Under the pieces are notes generated by a model. It was given only the letters and a program-made list of their open reading frames with translations. It was not told the DNA's origin and did not search any database. From the NCBI GenBank assembly GCA_028379895.1, contig JAOEKQ010000011.1:1-46117 (forward strand): a stretch of DNA of 46,117 nucleotides, in the 5' to 3' direction. Made by a program: the position numbers and the translations under genes. Shown in pieces: positions 8,092-17,005 of this stretch. This DNA is from Burkholderiales bacterium (lineage in GTDB: Bacteria > Pseudomonadota > Gammaproteobacteria > Burkholderiales > Eutrophovitaceae). Positions within the stretch are counted from its first letter, which is position 1. Each line of letters opens with the position of its first letter.

Positions 8092-10191
8092 CTACTCGAA
8101 TGTCTGATTTTTTTGCACTAACTGAGATAAGAATGGCGAGACCTCCCAATGATCGCCATGGTCTTGCTTGGAATAACGTTCGATACCCTCCACCACATTT
8201 GATAAACCAATAGTTTGAGCATAAAACATCGGTCCACCCCTGTAACGAGGAAAGCCATATCCAGCTGCGTATATCACGTCAATATCCGAAGCTCTTTGCG
8301 CTACTCCCTCTGCCAATATCTCAGCACCTTCATTAATCAAGGCAAACATCAGCCGGTCAACTATTTCGTTCGCTTCAATTGTTCGTCGTATCATTCCTTG
8401 TTGACTAGAAGCAGACTCGACAATAGCGCTGACCTCTGGATTAACGATTGGCACACGACTCCCGGCTTCATACGTGTAGTAGCCTCCTCCGGTCTTTTGG
8501 CCAAACCATCCTCTTTCACACAAATGGTCTGGTATCGAGACGTAACGCTTACTGATTAACCCCTCGGATTTCTTTCTTTTTCTAATCGCCCATCCAATAT
8601 CCAAACCAGCTAAATCACACATTCGAAAAGGCCCCATTGCAAAACCAAATGATTCAATTGCGTGATCCACTTGTTGTGGTAATGCGCCCTCCTCAATCAG
8701 GTACTCAGCCTCTCTCAAATAGGTATGAATCATACGGTTCCCCACAAAACCATCGCAGACTCCGACACAGACGGGGATTTTTTTAATTTTCTTAGCGAGA
8801 CTCATTGAAGTTGCAACGACTTCTGGAGACGTTTTCTCTGCTCGCACCACTTCTAATAGCCGCATGACATTAGCAGGACTAAAAAAGTGCAAACCAATAA
8901 CTTGCTCCGGTCTTTGTGTAACTGAGGCAATCTCATCAATATCCAACGTAGAAGTATTAGTCGCTAAAATTGCTGTCGGTTTTACAAAAGAATCCAATTC
9001 ACGAAAAATCGTTTGTTTGATCTTCATTTCTTCATAGACGGCCTCAACCACCAAGTCAGAGTCAGACACTGCAGACAATTGCGTGCTGCCCGTTAGGATC
9101 CCGACTCGACGATCATGATCTTCGGCGCTTAGTTTTCCTTTTGCTACTGTCGAGAGATAGTTCTTGTTGATCGTATCAATGCCTTTTTTAAGGGTTTCGT
9201 CATTGGTGTCAACGATGGTCACAGGAATACCAGCATTCAAAAAATTCATTGCGATGCCGGTTCCCATCGTCCCAGCACCGATCACGGATACATTTTGGAT
9301 CTTTGCTGTGGGAGTCTCTTTGGAAATCCCAACCACTTTATTAGCCTGACGCTCAGCGAAAAACAAATGTCTCAGGGACTTTGACTCGTTAGTCAGGATG
9401 AGCTCCTCGATATTTTTACGCTCAATCTGAATACCCTCTTTAAACGATGTATTGATAGCCGCATCAATGCATTCAACAATACGAAGGGGTGCTGGATAAC
9501 CACGCCATTTCTTCTCTGCGACTCCTGTCGCTTTTGCAATAAATTCTTTTGGATCTGTAGCAGTTTTAACAGAACGCTCACTCACCCTCGCCACTGGCAA
9601 TCCAGACCGCAATGCGCGCTTGATCCACTTAATTGAGTCTTCTAACAAATTCCCATCAATGACCTCATCGACAATACCTAAAGACTTGGCTTCTTGTGCA
9701 GATACAAAAGCACCTGATGTGATTAATTCTAAGGCCTGCTCCGCCCCAATAATTCTTGGTAGCCGTTGTGTACCCCCTGCGCCCGGCAAAATCCCCAGTT
9801 TAACTTCTGGTAATGCCACAATAGTCTCTTGGCTCGCCAAACGATAATGACACGTCAAGCTCAGCTCGAAACCTCCACCCATCGTAGGTCCCGACAAAGC
9901 AGCTACGATTGGCTTGGTTACCGTATCCATATAAGCCAATAGATCTGATAAGGTCGCCATCCCCGGAACCTTAGGTTTACCGAATTCGGAAATATCTGCG
10001 CCACCCGAAAAGTTTTTACCGCTGCCAAATATTAAAAAAGCACTGACCTGAGGGTCGTGATCTCCAGATTTGATGGCGTCTAAGAGGCCTTGAAGCACCC
10101 CCTTGTTAACTGACAACGCATTCACTGGCGGATTGTTAATCTGAATCAATCCGATTGAACCGCGTACTTCGTAACTTACTACTTCTGACAT
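8092..10191 (-). CDS. Bifunctional enoyl-CoA hydratase / 3-hydroxyacyl-CoA dehydrogenase (FadJ-like)
   Basis: This protein (699 aa from 'MSEVVSYEV') performs the hydration and NAD-dependent oxidation steps of beta-oxidation. The N-terminal crotonase domain has oxyanion segment 'GKNFSGGADI' and the two catalytic Glu positions in 'GGGFELSL' and 'LPEVKLGILPGAGG'. The dehydrogenase domain (from about 290) has the NAD motif 'VIGAGTMGTGIA', 'TNTSTLDI', and the His/Glu pair in 'LHFFSPANVMRLLEVV'. ATG 10191 is chosen because GGGGA lies 8 nt upstream and family proteins begin here. An in-frame ATG at 10239 would add 16 residues. It follows livF by about 60 bp. Confidence 0.94.
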   Translation of the reverse strand: MSEVVSYEVRGSIGLIQINNPPVNALSVNKGVLQGLLDAIKSGDHDPQVSAFLIFGSGKNFSGGADISEFGKPKVPGMATLSDLLAYMDTVTKPIVAALSGPTMGGGFELSLTCHYRLASQETIVALPEVKLGILPGAGGTQRLPRIIGAEQALELITSGAFVSAQEAKSLGIVDEVIDGNLLEDSIKWIKRALRSGLPVARVSERSVKTATDPKEFIAKATGVAEKKWRGYPAPLRIVECIDAAINTSFKEGIQIERKNIEELILTNESKSLRHLFFAERQANKVVGISKETPTAKIQNVSVIGAGTMGTGIAMNFLNAGIPVTIVDTNDETLKKGIDTINKNYLSTVAKGKLSAEDHDRRVGILTGSTQLSAVSDSDLVVEAVYEEMKIKQTIFRELDSFVKPTAILATNTSTLDIDEIASVTQRPEQVIGLHFFSPANVMRLLEVVRAEKTSPEVVATSMSLAKKIKKIPVCVGVCDGFVGNRMIHTYLREAEYLIEEGALPQQVDHAIESFGFAMGPFRMCDLAGLDIGWAIRKRKKSEGLISKRYVSIPDHLCERGWFGQKTGGGYYTYEAGSRVPIVNPEVSAIVESASSQQGMIRRTIEANEIVDRLMFALINEGAEILAEGVAQRASDIDVIYAAGYGFPRYRGGPMFYAQTIGLSNVVEGIERYSKQDHGDHWEVSPFLSQLVQKNQTFE

Positions 10192-10251
10192 ACCTGTTTC
10201 CCCATTCAAATCCTTCAGCTCTAAGGCCGAATTTAACATTCAAACCGCAAT

Positions 10252-10959
10252 TTACACCTCAAGCCACTCCTTACGCACAGATTCGTCGGCTTGAAGATCA
10301 TCAGGCGAACCTTCAAATACAATCTGGCCGTGACCCATAACATAAAGCCTTTGAGAAATACGCAAAGCAATGGTTAGCTTCTGCTCGACAAGCAATATCG
10401 ACACGCCTCGTTTAGAAATCTCACCAAATAAAATAGCCATCTGTTCGACGATTTTCGGCGCCAAACCTTCAGTTGGCTCATCTATCATGACTAATTCAGG
10501 ATTACCCATCAAGGTGCGGCACAATGTGAGCATCTGCTGCTCACCACCAGACAAAACGCCCGCTGGGGCATTTAATCTCTCTTTAAGTCTTGGGAATAGA
10601 ATATACATATCGTCCTCAGACCACCGCGACTGCTTTTGACCTGGCTTCAAACCAAGCAATAAATTTTGTTTGACTGTTAATGATGGGAATATATCTCTAT
10701 TTTCTGGAACGTAGCCCAATCCTTTTCTGGCAATTTCATGACTCTCTAGTCCAGAGAGAGATTGATTCTGGAAATTAATCTCTCCCGTGTGCTCGACTTG
10801 TCCCATTATCGCTTTGACCGTTGTCGACCGGCCAACCCCATTACGACCAAGAAGACTTACTATTTCTCCTTCACCAACATACAAGTCCACACCTTGTAAT
10901 ACGTGACTTTTCCCGTAATACGCATGTAAATCTGACACTTGAAGCATAGTGGTCTTCAT
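10252..10959 (-). CDS. livF: Branched-chain-type ABC transporter ATPase (LivF) with Arg in Walker A
   Basis: This 235-aa ATPase is the second nucleotide-binding subunit of the Liv-type importer. The signature 'LSGGEQQML' and Walker B 'LVMIDEPTEGLAP' are intact. The Walker A is 'GRNGVGRSTT': residue 44 is Arg (codon CGG) where the family normally has the phosphate-binding Lys. The partner LivG has a normal P-loop. A GAGGAG lies 8 nt before the ATG at 10959, 5 bp after the livG stop. I recall similar Arg-bearing LivF sequences from Burkholderiales but could not check, so this is probably a lineage variant rather than an inactivating mutation. Confidence 0.92.
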   Translation of the reverse strand: MKTTMLQVSDLHAYYGKSHVLQGVDLYVGEGEIVSLLGRNGVGRSTTVKAIMGQVEHTGEINFQNQSLSGLESHEIARKGLGYVPENRDIFPSLTVKQNLLLGLKPGQKQSRWSEDDMYILFPRLKERLNAPAGVLSGGEQQMLTLCRTLMGNPELVMIDEPTEGLAPKIVEQMAILFGEISKRGVSILLVEQKLTIALRISQRLYVMGHGQIVFEGSPDDLQADESVRKEWLEV

Positions 10960-10964
10960 GTCAG

Positions 10965-11729
10965 TTACTCCTCATCCCCTTCAAGTTGCGTACCTAAATA
11001 CGCCTCCTGAACCTTTTTGTTCATTCTGATCTCAGCCGGTGTACCAGTAGCGACCACCTCACCATAAACAAGAACTGAAATCCGGTCAGCGATATTAAAG
11101 ACAACGCCCATATCGTGTTCTACCATCAATAACGTTTTTCCCTCGGTCACTCGGGAGATAAGTGCTACAGCAGCATCTGTTTCCGACCGACTCATACCAG
11201 CTGTCGGTTCATCTAAGAGAATTACGTTTGCACCAGATGCAATCGTAATTCCTATTTCAAGAGCCCTTTGCTCCGCGTACGTTAATTCACCTGCCATCTT
11301 TTCCCGACGATCTTCTAAGCCAATCATGGCTAATGTTTGCTCCGCACTCTCCCTCGCATCACGAAGGGCGGATACTCTGCGAAAAAAAGAATAGCGATAA
11401 CCTAGGGCCCAAAATACAGAGCACCTTAAATTTTCAAATACAGTCAGCTTTGGGAAAATATTAGTAATTTGAAAGCTTCTCGAAAGTCCCAAACGATTAA
11501 TCACTTGGGGTTCTTTATTTGTAATTTCAGACCCATGAAGAGATATCGAACCAGAAGACAATGGAAATCGTCCACTAATTAGATTGAATAAGGTCGACTT
11601 ACCCGCACCGTTTGGACCGATCAGCGCATGCCGTTCACCATTAACAATATCGAGATTAACGCCATTAATGATTTTGGTCCGCCCGAACTGCTTTCGAACG
11701 TCAACGAGTGAGAGCGCTTTTGAGATCAT
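10965..11729 (-). CDS. livG: Branched-chain-type ABC transporter ATPase (LivG)
   Basis: This protein (254 aa from 'MISKALSLV') has canonical Walker A 'GPNGAGKST', a family-typical 'LTYAEQRALEIG' in place of the LSGGQ signature, and Walker B 'VILLDEPTAGM'. It pairs with LivF to power the LivHM channel. ATG 11729 is preferred: AGGTGA, overlapping the livM stop codon, lies about 5 nt upstream. The alternative ATG 11747 lacks a good ribosome-binding site and would overlap livM by 10 bp. The position between livM and livF is the standard order. Confidence 0.93.
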   Translation of the reverse strand: MISKALSLVDVRKQFGRTKIINGVNLDIVNGERHALIGPNGAGKSTLFNLISGRFPLSSGSISLHGSEITNKEPQVINRLGLSRSFQITNIFPKLTVFENLRCSVFWALGYRYSFFRRVSALRDARESAEQTLAMIGLEDRREKMAGELTYAEQRALEIGITIASGANVILLDEPTAGMSRSETDAAVALISRVTEGKTLLMVEHDMGVVFNIADRISVLVYGEVVATGTPAEIRMNKKVQEAYLGTQLEGDEE

Positions 11730-11737
11730 TTCGTCAC

Positions 11738-12955
11738 CTAGCCCCATCTTGCTAACTCAGGGGATAAATCTTCCCAGATCTGTTTAACTTCACGAATCGC
11801 TCTTCTCAAAAAGAATCCACCAATCGAAATCATCAACCCGGAGACTATCCACGTAAATGCGACATGAACTCCTCCGAACAGAAAACCTCGATATAACAAT
11901 TCAATAACGCCAACAACACCAATAAGTGTGATTGCTCCCGTTAAAAGTGCGAAACCATAAGATGGCATCAGTCGTTTGACTGCGCCCGCACGCCAAACTG
12001 GCAAGTGAATCGTAATGAGATTTGAAATTCCACCTGGCGAGAATAAGATTATGAGCAAGAATAGAAGACCAAAATAAAGAAGCCATGCTTGCGTGAAATT
12101 GGATAGTGCGGACTGCAATAAGGTAACCAATACTGCTCCGATCATTGGTCCCCAGAATTGACCAATGCCCCCTATAAAAGCCATCAACACCACATTTCCA
12201 GAAGCCATGAGCCCCAGGGCCTCTGCAGTAATGATTTCATAATTAATTGTTGCTAGCGCTCCTGCAATGCCCGCAAAAAAACCCGCCAAACTCATCATAA
12301 TCCATCGAACTCGAGTGGGATTGTAGCCGATGAACTGGGCACGCTCAGGGTTATCCCGCACCGCATTTGCGATCCGCCCTAATGGAGTCCGAGTAATTGC
12401 AAACATTAAACCCATAGAGACAAAACACCAAACCGCAATCAAGTAGTACACCTGAATTTGTGGACCATAGGAAATACCCAAAATCACCTCACCAGCAGTT
12501 CGATTCGTTACAATTCCGCCTTCACCACCGAAAAACGTCGTAAACATCAAAGCACTGGCTGCAACCATTTCAGCGATGCCAAGTGAGATCATGGCAAATG
12601 GTGTGCCGGGTCTCCTAGTTGTCACGAACCCCAAAATCAAACTAAAAAGTAATCCCGTCATACCTCCTACCAATGGCATGAACGAAATAGGCAATCCAAA
12701 AGCCCCAGCCTCAACGAAATTGATGGCGTGTGCGGTTACAAACGCGCCAAGACCAAAATATACAGCGTGTCCAAACGACAAGAGACCGGTTTGACCAAGC
12801 AACATATTGTAGGACAGGGCGAAAATTACCATGATCCCCATCTGGGAGAGCATTGATAAAGAAAAGCCACCTGAAAAAACAAAGGGCAAAAGTAGAAATA
12901 GAAACGCCACTCCACCCCACAATACTAAGCGTCCCTTATTCAATATTTCGCTCAT
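11738..12955 (-). CDS. livM: Branched-chain-type ABC transporter permease (LivM) with C-terminal extension
   Basis: This 405-aa inner-membrane permease has about eight hydrophobic segments in its core and the family motif 'GYNPTRVRWIMMSLAGFFAGIAGAL' region near residues 228-252. Beyond the usual end ('LFSPGGISNLI', about 310) it carries about 95 more residues with two further predicted membrane helices and an amphipathic tail. It starts 1 bp after livH. With LivH it forms the transport channel. The substrate class cannot be assigned from the permease alone. Confidence 0.92.
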   Translation of the reverse strand: MSEILNKGRLVLWGGVAFLFLLLPFVFSGGFSLSMLSQMGIMVIFALSYNMLLGQTGLLSFGHAVYFGLGAFVTAHAINFVEAGAFGLPISFMPLVGGMTGLLFSLILGFVTTRRPGTPFAMISLGIAEMVAASALMFTTFFGGEGGIVTNRTAGEVILGISYGPQIQVYYLIAVWCFVSMGLMFAITRTPLGRIANAVRDNPERAQFIGYNPTRVRWIMMSLAGFFAGIAGALATINYEIITAEALGLMASGNVVLMAFIGGIGQFWGPMIGAVLVTLLQSALSNFTQAWLLYFGLLFLLIILFSPGGISNLITIHLPVWRAGAVKRLMPSYGFALLTGAITLIGVVGVIELLYRGFLFGGVHVAFTWIVSGLMISIGGFFLRRAIREVKQIWEDLSPELARWG

Positions 12956-12956
12956 C

Positions 12957-13904
12957 TTAACTCTCTCTCGTGCCCATCAGACCTCGCGGTCGGACGATGA
13001 GCATCAACACCATCAAGAGGTACGGTAGTACTGGAGCTGTTTGCGAAATGGTGATGGATAAACCCCCGTACCACTTTGAATCGGGATCAATCACAACACC
13101 TAGAGCAGCCGTCAAATCTAGAAATGACAGGTCTAGTGCTACTGAAAAAGTTTGGATGGCCCCAATTAGCAAAGACGCTATAAAAGCGCCTACGAGTGAA
13201 CCCATACCACCTAGAACAACGACGACAAACACTATTGATCCCACAGCGAATGCCATACCGGGCTCAGTAATAAAAAGATTCCCGCCCAGAACTCCAGCCA
13301 AACCTGCAAGCGCACATCCACCCGCAAACACGAGCATGAATACGCGCGGCACGTTGTGCCCCAACGCTTGCACCATATCGGGGTGCGTCAACGACGCTTG
13401 AACAATCATTCCAATACGAGTTTTTGTAAGAACCAAGAATAACGAGATTAGCATCCCTACAGAAACTAACATCATAAACGCCCGGTATGCAGGGTATTGC
13501 GTATTGAATAGAGTAAACAAAGTAAAGTTCAACGACTCGGGAATCCTATAATCAACTGGAGCCCTTCCCCAGATGAGGTGGACCACTTCTTCAATGACAT
13601 AAGCTAGTCCAAAAGTAAATAGAAGCTCTGCTACGTGACCAAATTTATGCACTTTGCGCAGTCCGTAGCGCTCAGTGAGAGCACCCACCACTCCAACCAA
13701 AATAGGCGCAAGGAACAATGCCGGCCAAAATCCAAATACAAGTCCAGTTTGGTAAGCAAAGTAGGCGCCCAGCATGTAGAAACTAGCGTGCGCAAAATTT
13801 AGAACGCCCATCATGCTAAAAATAAGTGTCAGTCCCGAGGACAACATAAAGAGCAGCAATCCGTAGGACAGACTATTCAGTAACGTAATGAAAAAAAACT
13901 CCAA
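12957..13904 (-). CDS. livH: Branched-chain-type ABC transporter permease (LivH)
   Basis: This 315-aa permease has about eight membrane helices and LivH-type segments such as 'GVLNFAHASFYMLGAY' (about 33-48) and 'GGMGSLVGAFIASLLIG' (about 231-247). The start appears to be TTG 13904, with GAGGG about 8 nt upstream. It follows livK by 39 bp and abuts livM. Length and motifs are normal. Confidence 0.92.
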   Translation of the reverse strand: MEFFFITLLNSLSYGLLLFMLSSGLTLIFSMMGVLNFAHASFYMLGAYFAYQTGLVFGFWPALFLAPILVGVVGALTERYGLRKVHKFGHVAELLFTFGLAYVIEEVVHLIWGRAPVDYRIPESLNFTLFTLFNTQYPAYRAFMMLVSVGMLISLFLVLTKTRIGMIVQASLTHPDMVQALGHNVPRVFMLVFAGGCALAGLAGVLGGNLFITEPGMAFAVGSIVFVVVVLGGMGSLVGAFIASLLIGAIQTFSVALDLSFLDLTAALGVVIDPDSKWYGGLSITISQTAPVLPYLLMVLMLIVRPRGLMGTRES

Positions 13905-13943
13905 ACCTCAGCCCTCAATCTAACGTAATAAAATAAAGTAACT

Positions 13944-15176
13944 TCACTCAAATTGACATGTCGTCGGCATTCGTGTCTTTTCAGCATAAATTTCGGCAAC
14001 GGTTTCAAAACCTAGCCCCACATCTTCAACACCAATCAAACCATTTTCAGCCGAAATTCTTACTAACTTCGACACGAAGAGGGGCTGCAGCAACTGATGA
14101 TTATCCTCACGCATCGAAACCAAACCGGTGTCGTCGGTCAATGACATATTTTTTAGCGCCCGACCAACATCTGCAGGGCTAGTGCTGTCAGATTCTATCA
14201 TCGCCTTCTCCAACATTCTGACGGCACGACGGACCGAGCCATAATAAGCATCCTCAAAAACGTCAGGATACCGGCTTCGGTAAAGGTTAGCGTTATTTTT
14301 TGTCTGCTCATTTATATTCGCATGCCAATTTGTAATTTGGTATACCCGCTCAATACCGGCCTCCCCAATTGTAGATACACCACCAGTCATACCAACGTTA
14401 AATGTGAAAAAATCAATGTCGACTCCCATTTGCCTAGCAGACTTGATTAACAAAGTTAAATCACTTCCCCAATTACCAGTTACGATCGCTTGAGCTCCTG
14501 AACTTTTAATTTTAGCAACGTATGGCGAAAAATCCTTGATCCGACCTATTGGATGTAAGTCGTCACCCGCGATACGCAAATCTGGACGTTTTTGTTTAAG
14601 CATTGAACGCGCGGACGTGGCAACGGCTTGTCCATAAGAATAATCTTGGTTAATCAGATAAACAGATTCAATATCTTCACGTACCGCAATATATTCGGTC
14701 AACGCTGCCATCTTCATATTAACGTCGGCATCAAATCTAAAATGACTTTGTTCACAGTGCTCATTAGTTAACGCAGGATCAAGAGCTGCATAATTCATAA
14801 AGATAACTGGGTTGCTTGGATTGCGACGATTATGCTTCGCAATAGCGTCCGTTAAGGCCGTTGCAACGCTAGAGCTATTTCCCTGAAATACGTAATCAAC
14901 ACCTGCATCCAATGCAGCACGAAATGCCAGCAACGCTTCCTGAGGATTTGTTTTATTATCAAACGGCAAGATCCTCATACGCACACTCCCCGGTAAGTTG
15001 CCGCTTCGATTCACAGCCTCTACCTCTAGCTCTAAGTGCCTCAACGCGACTTCCCCGATGTTGGCAAAAGGACCGCTCAAGCCCTCGACGTACCCAATCA
15101 CTACTTCGTCGTTTGTATCGCTGCAGGAAACTAGCGCACAAAAAACTGCAATGAACAACAGATACAACGATCGCAT
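13944..15176 (-). CDS. livK: ABC-transporter substrate-binding lipoprotein (LivK-like)
   Basis: This 410-aa type I periplasmic binding protein should deliver substrate to LivHMGF. The N-terminus 'MRSLYLLFIAVFCALVSCS' ends in a lipobox (LVSC, Cys18), so it is probably lipid-anchored rather than freely periplasmic. The family N-lobe opens with 'VVIGYVEGLSGPFANIGEVAL'-type sequence. ATG 15176 is chosen because GAGGGG lies 7 nt upstream; a TTG start at 15191 would add five residues ahead of the signal peptide. It is the first gene of a ten-gene operon with beta-oxidation enzymes, so the ligand is more likely a carboxylic or aromatic acid than leucine; that is inference. Confidence 0.9.
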   Translation of the reverse strand: MRSLYLLFIAVFCALVSCSDTNDEVVIGYVEGLSGPFANIGEVALRHLELEVEAVNRSGNLPGSVRMRILPFDNKTNPQEALLAFRAALDAGVDYVFQGNSSSVATALTDAIAKHNRRNPSNPVIFMNYAALDPALTNEHCEQSHFRFDADVNMKMAALTEYIAVREDIESVYLINQDYSYGQAVATSARSMLKQKRPDLRIAGDDLHPIGRIKDFSPYVAKIKSSGAQAIVTGNWGSDLTLLIKSARQMGVDIDFFTFNVGMTGGVSTIGEAGIERVYQITNWHANINEQTKNNANLYRSRYPDVFEDAYYGSVRRAVRMLEKAMIESDSTSPADVGRALKNMSLTDDTGLVSMREDNHQLLQPLFVSKLVRISAENGLIGVEDVGLGFETVAEIYAEKTRMPTTCQFE

Positions 15177-15202
15177 CAGATTTCCCCTCAAACAAAATAT
15201 TT

Positions 15203-15216
15203 AGGACTCAAGTCCT
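15203..15216. promoter_or_regulatory. 14-bp dyad upstream of livK
   Basis: AGGACT and AGTCCT flank a 2-bp centre, forming a perfect inverted repeat 27 bp upstream of the livK start, in the divergent livK/acyl-CoA ligase region. It is a plausible operator for a dimeric regulator, or a small hairpin in the livK leader. No regulator gene is adjacent, so nothing names the protein that would bind. Confidence 0.4.
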
Positions 15217-15357
15217 TATCTAATAATTTTTTTCTTTATTTTATGAAATACATGTTTAACATACTATTCGTTTTGTTTTTTTCGATATGATGTTGAACCG
15301 AAAAGTCACTTATGATGGCTAGGTTTCAAATCACTGGTTATGGTGGGGAAAGAAATT

Positions 15358-16992
15358 ATGCATGGTCAAATGATGAATATGCCGCTTTTGATATCGAGTC
15401 TCTTACGGCATGCGGATCGTTACAACGGGGACTCGGAAATTGTCAGCCGACTAGTCGATGGTGACATTCATCGATATACCTATCGCGAGGCTCACCTAAG
15501 AACCCAACAACTCGCAAATGCCCTTCTAGAGCTTGGTGTGAGCCCTGGTGATCGGATAGGGACGCTCGCATGGAACACGCATCGCCACTATGAGGCTTAC
15601 TTTGGCATTGCTGGCATCGGAGCCATAAGTCATACAATTAATCCCCGATTATTTCCAGAGCAGATAACCTACATCATCAATCATGCTGAGGATAAATTAT
15701 TATTCATCGATGAAACATTTATCCCTCTAATAGAAAAACTCTATCCACAACTACCAACAGTCGAGAAAATCATTATTTTTACCGATAAAACCGACCTCAG
15801 CACGTCTCTGAGCAATTGGGTCGCGTATGAGGAGCTTATCTCCAAGCAGCCTGACGAATTCAAATGGCCGACGCTTGACGAACATAGCGCTTCATCCCTT
15901 TGTTACACCTCGGGCACTACAGGCAACCCTAAAGGCGTACTGTATTCCCATCGATCAACAATGATCCATACATACACGGCTGCGTTGCCGGATGCATTCA
16001 ACGTATCGGCGCGAGATGTAGTGATGCCAATTGTCCCCATGTTTCATGTAAACGCCTGGGGTTTGCCATACATATGCACAATGACAGGTTCAAAAATAGT
16101 ATTCCCAGGTCCTGCTATGGATGGCCAAAGCTTATATCAGCTGATGGAAGCGGAAGCGGTCACTCTATCTGCTGGAGTCCCTATAATTTGGGCGGGTGTT
16201 GAGTCTCACTTGACAGAAAATCAATTAAAACTACCCAACCTCAACCGTATTGTAATTGGCGGCTCAGCGTGTCCTGACTCAATGATTCGATCATTCGAAA
16301 TCAACCATAACGTTGAAGTGGATCATGCATGGGGAATGACAGAGCTCAGTCCGATCGGCACCTTCAACACCTTCAAACCAAAACATGTCGCGCTTGATCG
16401 AGATGCCCAGTTAGCGTTTAAGGGGAAGCAAGGGAAAGTCCTCTACGGTATCGATATGAAAATTGTAGATGATGGTGGTAACGAACTTCCCTGGGATGGG
16501 AAAACATTTGGCGATTTATTAGTGAGAGGTCCGAACGTACTGACCAACTACTTTCAACAAACGGAGCCACTCTTGATGCAAGATGCAGAAAAACTCGGAT
16601 GGTTTGATACCGGTGATGTAGCCACGATCGATCCCGACGGGTATATGCAAATTACCGACCGATCTAAAGATGTCATCAAATCAGGTGGGGAGTGGATCAG
16701 TTCTATTGAAATTGAAAATACTGCGGTCTCACACCAAGAGATTATTGAAGCTGCTGTAATAGCGATACCACATCCCAAATGGGATGAGCGTCCGTTATTA
16801 ATTGTTGTGAAAAAACAAGACTCCACATTAACCCGAGAAAAAGTTTTAGAGTTTTTCATAGGTAAGGTCGCAAAGTGGTGCATTCCGGATGACGTTGTAT
16901 TTGTTGCGGAGATCCCACATACCGCCACAGGTAAGATTTTAAAAACCAAATTACGTGAGGATTTTGCTGACTACCAGACAAAGCCAGCTTAA
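15358..16992 (+). CDS. Acyl-CoA ligase, AMP-forming (3-methylthiopropionyl/medium-chain type)
   Basis: This protein (544 aa from 'MHGQMMNMPLLI') activates a carboxylate to its CoA thioester through an acyl-adenylate. Motifs: phosphate loop 'YTSGTTGNPKGV' (about 185), 'WGMTELSP', 'GWFDTGDVATIDPDGY', hinge 'DRSKDVIKSGGEWIS', and catalytic Lys in 'TATGKILKTKLRE' near the end. The opening 'MPLLISSLLRHADRY' resembles DmdB-like methylthiopropionate-CoA ligases and medium-chain synthetases. ATG 15358 follows GGGGA; ATG 15340 would add six residues. It is divergent from the liv/beta-oxidation operon and probably activates the imported acid. Confidence 0.92.
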   Translation: MHGQMMNMPLLISSLLRHADRYNGDSEIVSRLVDGDIHRYTYREAHLRTQQLANALLELGVSPGDRIGTLAWNTHRHYEAYFGIAGIGAISHTINPRLFPEQITYIINHAEDKLLFIDETFIPLIEKLYPQLPTVEKIIIFTDKTDLSTSLSNWVAYEELISKQPDEFKWPTLDEHSASSLCYTSGTTGNPKGVLYSHRSTMIHTYTAALPDAFNVSARDVVMPIVPMFHVNAWGLPYICTMTGSKIVFPGPAMDGQSLYQLMEAEAVTLSAGVPIIWAGVESHLTENQLKLPNLNRIVIGGSACPDSMIRSFEINHNVEVDHAWGMTELSPIGTFNTFKPKHVALDRDAQLAFKGKQGKVLYGIDMKIVDDGGNELPWDGKTFGDLLVRGPNVLTNYFQQTEPLLMQDAEKLGWFDTGDVATIDPDGYMQITDRSKDVIKSGGEWISSIEIENTAVSHQEIIEAAVIAIPHPKWDERPLLIVVKKQDSTLTREKVLEFFIGKVAKWCIPDDVVFVAEIPHTATGKILKTKLREDFADYQTKPA

Positions 16993-17005
16993 TTATTTCT
17001 GTTAG

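Noticed and set aside
12970..13401. Plus-strand frame of 143 codons antisense to livH
   Set aside because: Low-complexity Pro/Thr/Ser-rich product with no family likeness, opposite a clear LivH; a shadow frame.
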